Shown here in pieces: positions 6,580-13,439 of a stretch of 13,861 bases of DNA. A program made the translations under genes and the position numbers. Positions within the stretch are counted from its first letter, which is position 1, and each line of letters starts with the position of its first letter. Origin of the DNA: Myxococcota bacterium (GTDB taxonomy: Bacteria > Myxococcota_A > UBA9160 > PR03); contig JASJBO010000146.1 of the NCBI GenBank assembly GCA_030066475.1, forward strand, positions 1 through 13,861, in the 5' to 3' direction. The notes under the pieces are model-generated. The model ran no database searches. It was not told the DNA's origin and saw only the letters and a list, made by a program, of their open reading frames with translations.

Positions 6580-7188
6580 GTGAAGCTCTACGACTCCGCG
6601 ATGGCGCCGAATCCGCGCCGCGTTCGCATCTTCCTGGCCGAGAAGGGCATCGAGGTGCCGACCGTGCAGGTCGACATCGGCACGGCCGAGAACCGCAAGT
6701 CGCCCTACATCGACAAGAACCCGATGGGCGGCGTGCCGATGCTCGAGCTCGACGACGGGACCTGCCTGGCCGAGACCGTGGCGATCTGCCGCTACTTCGA
6801 GGAGACCCAGCCCGAGCCGCCGCTGATGGGCACCGACGCGCAGGACCGGGCCGTGGTGGAGATGTGGCAGCGCCGGATGGAGCTCGAGGTCGCGGTCCCG
6901 ATCATGCAGTCGTTCCGCAACACGCACGACTTCTTCAAGGGTCGCATCCCCCAGGTGCCCGAGTACGGCCAGGTCTGCAAGGAGGCCGCGCTCAAGCGCC
7001 TGGAGTGGCTCGACTCGGTGCTGGCCGAGCGCGAGTTCGTGGCGGGCGACCGCTACACGATCGCCGACATCACCGCCCTGGTCGGCATCGACTTCGGACG
7101 CGTCACGGACATCCGCATCGCCCCCGAGCAGAAGCACCTGGCGCGCTGGCACGAGGCGGTCTCCGCGCGGCCCAGCGCCAAGGCATGA
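6580..7188 (+). CDS. Glutathione S-transferase
   Basis: 202 residues. The N-terminal thioredoxin-like domain reads MKLYDSAMAPNPRRVRIFLAEKGI, with the glutathione-site cis-proline at GGVP (Pro53) and the following ETVAICRYFEE (65-75), where Glu65-Thr66 replace the usual Glu-Ser that bind the gamma-glutamyl group. The C-terminal all-helical domain has FVAGDRYTIADITALVGIDF (about 152-171), the conserved N-capping/hydrophobic-staple region. GSTs conjugate glutathione to electrophiles or reduce peroxides in the cytoplasm; the class cannot be fixed (closest in pattern to bacterial GstA/YfcF-like groups). GTG start 6580 has GGAGG (6569-6573) 6 bp before it. Its TGA (7186-7188) directly abuts the TGA of the convergent lipoprotein gene. 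No obvious operon partner is present. Confidence 0.92.
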   Translation: MKLYDSAMAPNPRRVRIFLAEKGIEVPTVQVDIGTAENRKSPYIDKNPMGGVPMLELDDGTCLAETVAICRYFEETQPEPPLMGTDAQDRAVVEMWQRRMELEVAVPIMQSFRNTHDFFKGRIPQVPEYGQVCKEAALKRLEWLDSVLAEREFVAGDRYTIADITALVGIDFGRVTDIRIAPEQKHLARWHEAVSARPSAKA

Positions 7189-7698
7189 TCAGGGCGCGGG
7201 AGCCAGCTCCAGCTCGAGCACGATGGGCTCGAAGTGCTCGGGCTCGAGCGAGCCCTGCGCCTCCGCCTGCCCACCCGGGTGCACCACGCGCACGGCGAAG
7301 GGGGCGGGGCCCTCGTGGCCCTCGCACGGCGTGTGGAAGTCCACGCCCACCCGGTAGGGGCCCGGCTGCGGGCTCTCGAACACGACGGTCTCGATGCGCG
7401 GCGTCGCGTCGCGGCAGCCGCGGTCGGCCAGCAGCCGCCCGCCCGAGCGCGCCGGCGTGTTGGCGAAGTACACGGTCTCCTGGAGCGGCCCCGAGACGTA
7501 CAGGTCGAAGTCGCCGGCGGCGCCGAAGATCAGCTCGGCGCGCAGCGCCCCGTCGGCCGGGCGCTTCGCGAGGTCCTGCGCCAGCGCGGCGGGATCGCCG
7601 GGGCCGGGCCTCGCGCACCCGAGGGCGCCGAGCAGCGCGCCGCCGGCGGCGGCCAGCGCGATGCGGCGCCGAACGATACTCTCGCGCTCCGTGCGCAT
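7189..7698 (-). CDS. Lipoprotein with DUF2135/YfaP- or pre-peptidase-like beta domain
   Basis: 169 residues on the minus strand. The signal peptide (IALAAAGGALLGALGC) has a good lipobox, so Cys28 would be lipidated. The mature part has DFDLYVSGPLQETVYFANTP, SGGRLLADRGC, ETVVFESPQPGPYRVGVDFH and PFAVRVVHPGG. The order (D)LDLxVxxP-G.....N..S.GG.L..D..C...P..E......P..G.Y.VgV is that of DUF2135/YfaP-type and bacterial pre-peptidase C-terminal beta-sandwich domains. It is often a stand-alone, outward-facing domain; its ligand is unknown. Two Cys pairs are possible (95 and 125). Start ATG (bases 7698-7696) is chosen because it gives the lipobox distance usual for lipoproteins. It overlaps the GTG of the divergent gene by 8 bp, so each promoter must lie in the other's coding sequence. 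An ATG at 7731 would overlap even more. Confidence 0.85.
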   Translation of the reverse strand: MRTERESIVRRRIALAAAGGALLGALGCARPGPGDPAALAQDLAKRPADGALRAELIFGAAGDFDLYVSGPLQETVYFANTPARSGGRLLADRGCRDATPRIETVVFESPQPGPYRVGVDFHTPCEGHEGPAPFAVRVVHPGGQAEAQGSLEPEHFEPIVLELELAPAP

Positions 7699-9565
7699 CC
7701 TCTCTCCCCGAGCGCTCCTTCGGGCGTCCATTCTACTCGCGCTGCTGGCGCCCGCCGCTCCCGCCGCCGCGGACGCGCCGTTCACCGGCCGGGTGCGCGA
7801 CGCGCAGGGCGCACCGATCGCGGGCGCCATGGTGCGGCTCTCGCACGGCGACCCGCTCCACGCGCTCACCGTGTTCAGCGACGCCGAGGGGCGCTTCGCC
7901 ACGCCGCCGCTGGCCGACGGCGAGCGCTTCGCGCTGCGCGTGCGCCGCATCGGCTGGCGCGACCTGCGGCGCGAGCCCGCGCGGCCCGCGGGCGAGCTCG
8001 ACCTGGTGCTCGAGCCGGAGAGCGATCCCGCCGCGCTGGCGGCCCAGCTCCCGGCGAACCGCTGGCTGAGCCTGCTGCTGGCGCGCATCGAGGACGAGGC
8101 CTGGCGCGAGGAGTTCGTGCGCCAGTGCACCTACTGCCATCAGCAGGGCAACGCGGCCACGCGCCTGCAGCGCGACGCCTGGCAGTGGGAGAAGGTGCTC
8201 TCGCTGATGGCCCGGATGGGCGGGGTGCTCTCTCCCGAGCTGCGCGCGGTGCTGCCCGAGCGGATCAACGCGGCCTACGACCCCGCCACCGCGGTGCCCG
8301 CGCTCACGGCGGGGCGCGGCGAGCCGGGCTTCGCGCCCCCGCCCCCGCCCGCGGTCCGCCGCGCCCGCATCGAGGAGTGGGAGCTCGGACACCGCGCCTC
8401 GATGCAGCACGACCTGGTGGTGCATCCCGACGGCCGGATCTACTCGGTCGACATGACCCAGGACAAGCTCTACCGGCTCGACCCCGACGCGCCCGACGGC
8501 GGACGCGAGTGGTTCGCCGTGCCCGACGACGGCCTGCCGCTGGGCGGCGCCTTCGGCACCGCCGGTCAGCCGCTCCCGCCCACCGCGAACTCCCACGTCG
8601 GCCCGCACTCGATCCAGGTGGCGCCCGACGGCGCGCTGTGGATCACGCTGGCGCTCGGCAACCGCCTGGCGCGCTTCGACCCCGCCACCGAGGCGTGGTC
8701 GCTGGTGCCGCTCGAGGTGGGGCTGTACCCGCACACACTGCGCTTCGATGCGCGTGGGCGCATCTGGTACACGATCGCGGTCTCGAACCACCTGGGCATG
8801 TTCGACCCCGCGACCGGGGAGCACCGCGAGGTGCGGCTGCCAGCCGAGTCGGTCGGGCAGGCGCTGGGGCTGCGTCTGCTGCCCGCCTTCCTGTGGCTGG
8901 CGAAGCGCGTCGACCTGGGTGACGCGCCGGCGGGGGAGGGCATGTCCCTGCCGGTGCCGTACGGCATCGACGTCGCTCCCGACGGGGAGGTCTGGTTCAG
9001 CCAGCTCAACGCGCACCGCATCGGCCGGGTCGATCCCGAGTCGTTCGAGGTCGAGATCCTCGACACGCCGTTTCCGGCGCCGCGCCGGCTGCGCTTCGAC
9101 TCGCGGGGCCGGCTCTGGATCCCGAGCTTCTCCTCGGGCAGCCTGGCGCGCTTCGACCCGGCCACTCGCGAGTTCCGCACCTGGGAGCTGCCGGTCGAGC
9201 CGCGCGGCACCGAGACGCCCTACGCGCTCAACGTCGACCGGCGCTCCGACACGGTGTGGATCTGCGGCACCAACAGCGACAGCCTGATCCGCTTCGAGCC
9301 CGAGGGGGAGCGCTTCACCGTCTACCCGCTGCCCACGCGCGTGACCTACACCCGCGAGGTCGACTTCGACGCGCGCGGCCGCGTCTGGACCTCCAACTCG
9401 AACCTCCCCACCTGGCAGATCGAAGAGGGCGTCCCCCGCGTTGTCCGCCTCGATCCCAACGACGCGCCCCGCAAGCGCCCGGCGCAGCCGGGCGCGCGCA
9501 GCGAGCCGCAGGCGAGCGAAGTCCATCAGGACGCGTTCGCGTCAGCAACCAAGGAGCTCCGATGA
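7691..9565 (+). CDS. Exported mono-haem (CXXCH) beta-propeller protein, virginiamycin-B-lyase-like
   Basis: 624 residues. Signal peptide 1-28 (RALLRASILLALLAPAAPAA). Residues 31-110 form a carboxypeptidase-regulatory-like beta-sandwich (FTGRVRDAQGAPIAGAMVRL..TVFSDAEGRFATPPL). A c-type haem site CTYCH is at Cys146, Cys149, His150. From about 245 a six- or seven-bladed propeller follows, with repeated blades of the Vgb/SMP-30 type (DGALWITLALGNRLARFDPA, GRIWYTIAVSNHLGMFDPA, GEVWFSQLNAHRIGRVDPE, GRLWIPSFSSGSLARFDPA). It should be periplasmic. Vgb-type propellers open cyclic esters, but most members have no known reaction, and the haem points to redox use. The last 23 residues are encoded by a copy of the 63-bp repeat. 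GTG 7691 is chosen for the signal peptide; ATG 7661 is an alternative, and neither has a good ribosome site. ATGA overlap couples it to the AKR gene. Confidence 0.88.
   Translation: MRILSPRALLRASILLALLAPAAPAAADAPFTGRVRDAQGAPIAGAMVRLSHGDPLHALTVFSDAEGRFATPPLADGERFALRVRRIGWRDLRREPARPAGELDLVLEPESDPAALAAQLPANRWLSLLLARIEDEAWREEFVRQCTYCHQQGNAATRLQRDAWQWEKVLSLMARMGGVLSPELRAVLPERINAAYDPATAVPALTAGRGEPGFAPPPPPAVRRARIEEWELGHRASMQHDLVVHPDGRIYSVDMTQDKLYRLDPDAPDGGREWFAVPDDGLPLGGAFGTAGQPLPPTANSHVGPHSIQVAPDGALWITLALGNRLARFDPATEAWSLVPLEVGLYPHTLRFDARGRIWYTIAVSNHLGMFDPATGEHREVRLPAESVGQALGLRLLPAFLWLAKRVDLGDAPAGEGMSLPVPYGIDVAPDGEVWFSQLNAHRIGRVDPESFEVEILDTPFPAPRRLRFDSRGRLWIPSFSSGSLARFDPATREFRTWELPVEPRGTETPYALNVDRRSDTVWICGTNSDSLIRFEPEGERFTVYPLPTRVTYTREVDFDARGRVWTSNSNLPTWQIEEGVPRVVRLDPNDAPRKRPAQPGARSEPQASEVHQDAFASATKELR
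9494..9534 (+). repeat. Inverted, diverged copy of the 63-bp repeat at the 3' end of the propeller gene
   Basis: GCGCGCAGCGAGCCGCAGGC followed by GAGCGAAGTCCAT is the reverse complement of the repeat at 6275-6452; the 41-bp stretch matches at about 40 bases. It codes in frame for ARSEPQASEVHQDA, residues 602-615 of the propeller protein, after the last propeller strand. It lies 17 bp before the AAGGAG (9551-9556) that serves the next gene. Confidence 0.85.
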
Positions 9566-10578
9566 AGACCCGCCGACTCGGACGCAGTGGCCTGCGCGTG
9601 CCGGAGATCTGTCTCGGCACCATGACCTTCGGCAGCATGGCCGACGAGGCCACCAGCCTCGCGATCCTCGACAAGGGCTTCGACGCGGGCCTCTGCTTCC
9701 TGGACGCGGCCGAGGCCTACCCGGTGCCGCCCGATCCCAAGTGGGCCGGCGCGACCGAGGAGATCTGCGGCAAGTGGCTCGCCGGGCGGTCGCGCGACGC
9801 GGTGATCGTCGCGACCAAGGCCTGCGGCCCCAGCGGCGGCTGGTTTCGCGCGCCGGTGCGGGCCGGCAACACGGCGCTCGACCGGCACTCGATCGAGCGC
9901 GCCGTCGAGGCGAGCCTGCGGCGCCTGCGCACCGACTACATCGATCTCTACCAGACCCACTGGCCCGACCCGGGGCTGCCGGTCGAGGAGACGCTCGAGG
10001 GTCTCTCGCGCGTGATCGAGAGCGGCAAGGTGCGCTACGCGGGCTGCAGCAACGAGACCGCCTACGGGCTCACCAAGAGCCTGTGGGCGTCCGACGCCCA
10101 CGGGCTGGCCCGCTACGAGACCATCCAGAACAGCTTCAGCCTGCTGAACCGCCGCTTCGAGGACGAGCTGGCCGCGGTGTGCCGCGCCGAGGACGTGAGC
10201 CTGCTGCCCTACAGCCCGATCGCGGGCGGCGTGCTCGCGGGCAAGTACCAGGGCGGCGCCTGGCCCGAAGGGGCGCGCTTCACGCGCTATCGCGACTGGA
10301 ACCCGCGCACCCAGGTGATGACCCGCCGCTTCGTCAACGAGCAGACGCTGGCCGCCACCGAGCGCTTCGGCAAGATCGCGGCCGACTGCGGGCTGTCGCT
10401 CGTCACGCTGGCCGTGGCCTGGACCCTGACCCACGACTTCGTCGGCTCCACCATCATCGGCGCCACCCACCCGGATCAGCTCGACGAGCTGCTGGCCGCG
10501 GGCGAGACGAAGCTGGATGCCGACACGCTCGCGGCCTGCAACGAGGTGTCGAAGGAGATCCGCTATCCGATGGGCTGA
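9562..10578 (+). CDS. Aldo/keto reductase, Tas-like
   Basis: 338 residues in the TIM-barrel aldo/keto reductase family. N-terminal RRLGRSGLRVPEICLGTMTF (4-23); catalytic tetrad Asp48, Tyr53 (FLDAAEAYPVPPDP), Lys86 (IVATKA), His133 (YQTHWPDP). The NADP-binding end has STIIGATHPDQLDE. The AEAYPVPPDPKWAGATEEICGKWL segment is very like that of E. coli Tas (AEMYPVPPRPET.G.TE..VG.WL), so it is a Tas-subgroup enzyme. The family reduces carbonyls with NADPH in the cytoplasm; the substrate is unknown. The ATG start overlaps the stop of the propeller gene (ATGA, 9562-9565), and AAGGAG at 9551-9556 is its ribosome site, 5 bp from the ATG. The SCO-type gene follows with its start inside the AKR gene, so these three genes are probably one transcript. 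Confidence 0.93.
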   Translation: MKTRRLGRSGLRVPEICLGTMTFGSMADEATSLAILDKGFDAGLCFLDAAEAYPVPPDPKWAGATEEICGKWLAGRSRDAVIVATKACGPSGGWFRAPVRAGNTALDRHSIERAVEASLRRLRTDYIDLYQTHWPDPGLPVEETLEGLSRVIESGKVRYAGCSNETAYGLTKSLWASDAHGLARYETIQNSFSLLNRRFEDELAAVCRAEDVSLLPYSPIAGGVLAGKYQGGAWPEGARFTRYRDWNPRTQVMTRRFVNEQTLAATERFGKIAADCGLSLVTLAVAWTLTHDFVGSTIIGATHPDQLDELLAAGETKLDADTLAACNEVSKEIRYPMG

Positions 10579-11404
10579 GTCGATCGCCGCGGTCGCGCTG
10601 GCCGCGGCGCTGCTGGGGTGCGAAGCCGAGCCGCGCGGTCCACTCTACCAGGGGCGCGGCGTGGTCGAGGACGTCGACCACGAGCACGCGCAGGTGCTGA
10701 TCGCGCACGAGGACATCCCCGGCCTGATGCCGGCGATGACGATGAACTTCGACGTGCCCGACCGCGACCTGCTCGCGAGTCTCGAGCCGGGCCACGAGGT
10801 CGAGTTCCAGCTCGAGCTGCGGGCGCGCCAGTACCGCATCGTGGACGTGACGGTGGTCGCCACGGGCGCCCCCACCCACGGCGCCGGGCTGGGCGACGCG
10901 CTCGACCCGGCCGAGCTGGCGCCGCCCTTCGCGCTGATCGACCAGCGCGGCGAGCCCTTCGCCCTCGAGCAGGTGGGCGGCAAGGCCGTGCTGCTGGACT
11001 TCGTCTACACGCACTGCCCCGGGCCGTGCCCGGTGCTGACCGGCCGCAACGTCGACGTCCAGAAGCGGCTCGACCCGGCCACGCGCGCGGCGAGCTGGTT
11101 CGTCTCGATCACGCTCGACCCGCAGCGCGACACGCCGGACGTGCTGCGCCGCTACGCCGAGGCGCGCGGCGCCGACCTCTCCGACTGGTCGTTCCTGACC
11201 GGCCCGGCGGACGTGGTGAAGCCGCTGATCGAGAGCTACGGGGTGGGCAGCATCCGCCAGCCCGACGGCACCATCAACCACCTGGTGGTGACCTTCCTGA
11301 TCGACGGGCGCGGCCGCATCGCGGAGCGCTTCATCGGTCTCGAGCACCAGCCCGACGAGATCGCGCGGGCGCTCGCGAAGCTCGCGCAGGGCGCGCCGTC
11401 GTGA
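10517..11404 (+). CDS. CusF-SCO fusion copper-binding lipoprotein
   Basis: 295 residues from ATG 10517. Lipobox ALLGC (Cys35). Residues about 45-115 form a CusF-like domain (GVVEDVDHEHAQVLIAHEDI, MPAMTMNFDV: Met74 and Met76, His64). Then comes a SCO1/SenC thioredoxin-like domain with the copper motif THCPGPC (Cys167-x3-Cys171), DPQRDTPDVL, and the third ligand His255 (TINHLVVTFLIDG). SCO proteins load copper into cytochrome oxidase CuA and act in the periplasm; the extra CusF domain can bind Cu(I). No oxidase gene is in the window. Start is uncertain: ATG 10517 overlaps the AKR gene by 62 bp and gives a long Arg-rich N-region. An in-frame ATC at 10565 has AAGGAG (10552-10557) at a 7-bp spacing and would give a compact lipoprotein signal. 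The gene ends at TGA 11404. Confidence 0.9.
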   Translation: MPTRSRPATRCRRRSAIRWAESIAAVALAAALLGCEAEPRGPLYQGRGVVEDVDHEHAQVLIAHEDIPGLMPAMTMNFDVPDRDLLASLEPGHEVEFQLELRARQYRIVDVTVVATGAPTHGAGLGDALDPAELAPPFALIDQRGEPFALEQVGGKAVLLDFVYTHCPGPCPVLTGRNVDVQKRLDPATRAASWFVSITLDPQRDTPDVLRRYAEARGADLSDWSFLTGPADVVKPLIESYGVGSIRQPDGTINHLVVTFLIDGRGRIAERFIGLEHQPDEIARALAKLAQGAPS

Positions 11405-11571
11405 AGACGGCCGACGCCCTCGTCCGCCTTCCGGCCGGAGCGTTCCGAGTAGGGTCGGGGCGCCCCTCTCGGCCTGGCTTGCCCCGTGGGGGCGGTGCTG
11501 TGACCAGGATCATTGCCAACGCGCCGGTGTCCACTATATGGTGGAGGCGTTCGTGCCGAGGAGGATGCGCC
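11405..11571. other. Intergenic region with a GC hairpin
   Basis: This gap has a perfect small hairpin GCCCCGTGGGGGC (11481-11493) without a following T-run, so it is not a convincing terminator. It is followed by the promoter candidate at 11513-11540. Nothing else is seen. Confidence 0.5.
11513..11540 (+). promoter_or_regulatory. Candidate sigma-70 promoter of the dockerin-like gene
   Basis: TTGCCA (11513-11518, five of six matching the -35 consensus) and TATATG (11535-11540, four of six) are 16 bp apart. They lie 31 bp before the ATG at 11572, next to a GAGGAG ribosome site. The AT-rich TATATG stands out in this GC-rich region. Confidence 0.5.
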
Positions 11572-12198
11572 ATGCGCCGCAAGATGCTGTCCCACGCTGT
11601 CCGGCTCCTCGTGGCGAGCGGAGTCCTCGCCCTGGCAGCGGGTGTGGCGGTCGCTGAAGACCTCACCAGCGAGAGCTTCATCCTGCGCGGCGGGACCTTC
11701 TCGGGCGGCGGCGGGATCGACCTCCAGAGCACCGCGCCGAACCCGACCGTGTCGGCGGTGGGCGCCACCATCGGCCAGTCTTCGCCGATCGGTGTCAGCA
11801 GCTCGCCGTCCTACACGCTCGAGGCGGGCGTCTGGCCGATCTTCGCCTCGCTTCCCTCGGAGCCGATGGACACGGACGGCGACGGCGTGCCCGACAGCGA
11901 CGACAACTGCCTCGACATCGAGAACCCCGACCAGATCGACTCGAACCTCGACGGCTACGGCAACGTCTGCGACGGCGACTTCAACAACGACGGCGGCATC
12001 GGGATCCCCGACTTCAACGTGCTGCGCGGCATCTTCGGCCTGCGGGAGGGTGACCCCGGCTTCGATCCCGACGTGGACATGAACTCCGACAACGGCATCG
12101 GCATTCCGGACTTCGCGGCGTTCCGCGCGCTGTTCGGCGGTCCGCCCGGGCCCTCCGGCCTCGACTGCGCCGGCACGATTCCCTGCCCCGAGCCCTGA
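11572..12198 (+). CDS. Secreted protein with thrombospondin type 3 repeat and dockerin-like calcium loops
   Basis: 208 residues with a signal peptide (LLVASGVLALAAGVAVAED, cut near residue 28). The N-terminal 30-90 segment ends in YTLEAGVWPI and contains the GGGGIDLQS...GATIGQSSPIG patch typical of outer-surface proteins of unknown role. Residues 100-134 are a thrombospondin type 3-like calcium repeat (DTDGDGVPDSDDNC...DQIDSN..GYGNVCD, Cys113 and Cys133). Two dockerin type I-like loops follow (DFNNDGGIGIPDFNVLRGIFG at 136-156 and DMNSDNGIGIPDFAAFRALFG at 169-189); both have D-x-N-x-D-x-G loops, spaced 33 residues. Ca2+ binding and adhesion are inferred. No cohesin was seen, so classical cellulosome assembly is unlikely to be the role. 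Start ATG 11572 has GAGGAG at 11559-11564. The stop TGA overlaps the next frame by 3 bp. Confidence 0.88.
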   Translation: MRRKMLSHAVRLLVASGVLALAAGVAVAEDLTSESFILRGGTFSGGGGIDLQSTAPNPTVSAVGATIGQSSPIGVSSSPSYTLEAGVWPIFASLPSEPMDTDGDGVPDSDDNCLDIENPDQIDSNLDGYGNVCDGDFNNDGGIGIPDFNVLRGIFGLREGDPGFDPDVDMNSDNGIGIPDFAAFRALFGGPPGPSGLDCAGTIPCPEP

Positions 12199-13418
12199 TC
12201 CGGAGCACGCGCCTCGCGCTCCTGCTGCTCGCGGCGCTCGCCGCGGGCGTCGCCCGCGGCGACGCACCGACCGTGATCCTGCTGTCGTGGGACGGGGTGC
12301 GCCACGACTACCCCGACCGCATCGACACGCCGGGCCTCGACCGCATGGCGCGCGAAGGGAGCCGCGCCGAGCGCCTGCTGCCGGTGTTCCCGTCGAACAC
12401 CTTCCCCAGTCACGCGTCGCTCGCGACCGGGACCTTCCCCGACCGCCACGGCATCGTCGACAACGTCTTCTTCGATCCCGAGCGCGGGGTGTTCGACGAG
12501 GACGGCGACGACGCCAGCTGGCTCGACGCCGAGCCGCTCTGGTCGGCCGCCGAACGCCAGGGGGTGCCCATCGCGGTCCACTTCTGGGTGGGCGCGGGCG
12601 AGCCGTGGGGCGGCGTGGCCGCGACGCATCGGGTCGTGCCGTTCGACGCGGGCGTCGACGAGGCCGAGAAGGTCGACCGCATTCTGGCCTGGCTCGACCT
12701 GCCCGACGGGCGGCGTCCGCGCCTGGTGATGGGCTGGTGGCGCGGCGCGGACCGGCCCGGGCACCGGCGCGGACCGGACCACCCGAGCGTGGCGCGGGCG
12801 CTCGCCGGTCAGGACGCGGAGCTGGTGCGGCTGCTGGCCGGGCTCGACGCGCGCGACGCCTGGGATCACACCACGCTGCTCCTGGTGGGCGATCACGGCA
12901 TGGCCGCGGTGCGCGAGCGCATCCCGGTGCGCGAGACCCTCGAAGCGGCGGGCGTGCGGGCGCGCGTGTTCCCGCACTCGGCGACGGCCCACGTCTTCCT
13001 CGAGGACGCCCGGGACGCCGTGGCCGCCCACGCGGCCCTGAACGGAACGCCCCACCTGCGGGCGTACCTGCGCGGCTCGGTCCCGCCGCGGCTGCGCATC
13101 GCCCATCCCACGCGAACCGGCGACCTGCTGCTGGTGACCGATCCGCCCTACACGTTCCGCGAGAGCGACTGGCTCACGAGGCTCTATGCGTGGGCGTCGA
13201 TCACAATGGGTGGTGAGATCGGGCTGCACGGCTACGAGGCGCGCCACGACGAGATGGGTGCGGTGCTCTACGCGCTCGGTCGCGGCGTCGAGCCCGGCGG
13301 CCGCCTCGGGCGGGCCCGCGCGGTCGATGTGGCGCCGACCATCGCTACCTTGCTCGGCATCGCGCCGCCCCGCCACTCCGAGGGCCGACCGATCGCGGGG
13401 ATCGCGCCGCCGCGGTGA
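12195..13418 (+). CDS. Exported NPP-type phosphodiesterase/nucleotide pyrophosphatase (alkaline phosphatase superfamily)
   Basis: 407 residues if read from CTG 12195. The core is the type I phosphodiesterase fold: VILLSWDG (Asp33), FPSNTFPSHASLATG with nucleophile Thr69, FPDRHGIVDN, RPGHRRGP (Asp186, His190), VGDHGMA (Asp233, His234) and LHGYEA with His345. This is the full set of two-metal ligands and catalytic Thr of ENPP-like enzymes, which cleave phosphodiester or pyrophosphate bonds outside the cytoplasm. Start: no ATG, GTG or TTG precedes the fold in frame except GTG 12273, which would delete an evident signal peptide (RLALLLLAALAAGVARG). CTG 12195, overlapping the previous stop (CTGA), gives the signal peptide and a plausible coupling. 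The upstream gene product is also exported. Substrate unknown. Confidence 0.9.
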   Translation: MIRSTRLALLLLAALAAGVARGDAPTVILLSWDGVRHDYPDRIDTPGLDRMAREGSRAERLLPVFPSNTFPSHASLATGTFPDRHGIVDNVFFDPERGVFDEDGDDASWLDAEPLWSAAERQGVPIAVHFWVGAGEPWGGVAATHRVVPFDAGVDEAEKVDRILAWLDLPDGRRPRLVMGWWRGADRPGHRRGPDHPSVARALAGQDAELVRLLAGLDARDAWDHTTLLLVGDHGMAAVRERIPVRETLEAAGVRARVFPHSATAHVFLEDARDAVAAHAALNGTPHLRAYLRGSVPPRLRIAHPTRTGDLLLVTDPPYTFRESDWLTRLYAWASITMGGEIGLHGYEARHDEMGAVLYALGRGVEPGGRLGRARAVDVAPTIATLLGIAPPRHSEGRPIAGIAPPR

Positions 13419-13439
13419 GTCGGAACCAGGCGATGCCGG

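Noticed and set aside
5489..6583. Plus-strand frame running through the thioesterase and the 63-bp repeats (FARLRLAARFGF repeats)
   Set aside because: Overlaps two supported genes in another frame and derives its repeats from non-coding tandem DNA.
6247..7152. Minus-strand frame through the GST gene and 63-bp repeats (SEPQASEV repeats)
   Set aside because: The GST part is antisense to a well-supported gene, and the repeat part has no start or ribosome site of its own.
7733..9526. 1.8-kb open frame on the minus strand opposite the propeller gene
   Set aside because: Shadow of the propeller gene; low-complexity Arg/Gly/Ala peptide without a recognisable fold.
11955..13376. 1.4-kb open frame on the minus strand opposite the phosphodiesterase
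   Set aside because: Shadow frame; the plus strand carries all NPP catalytic residues.
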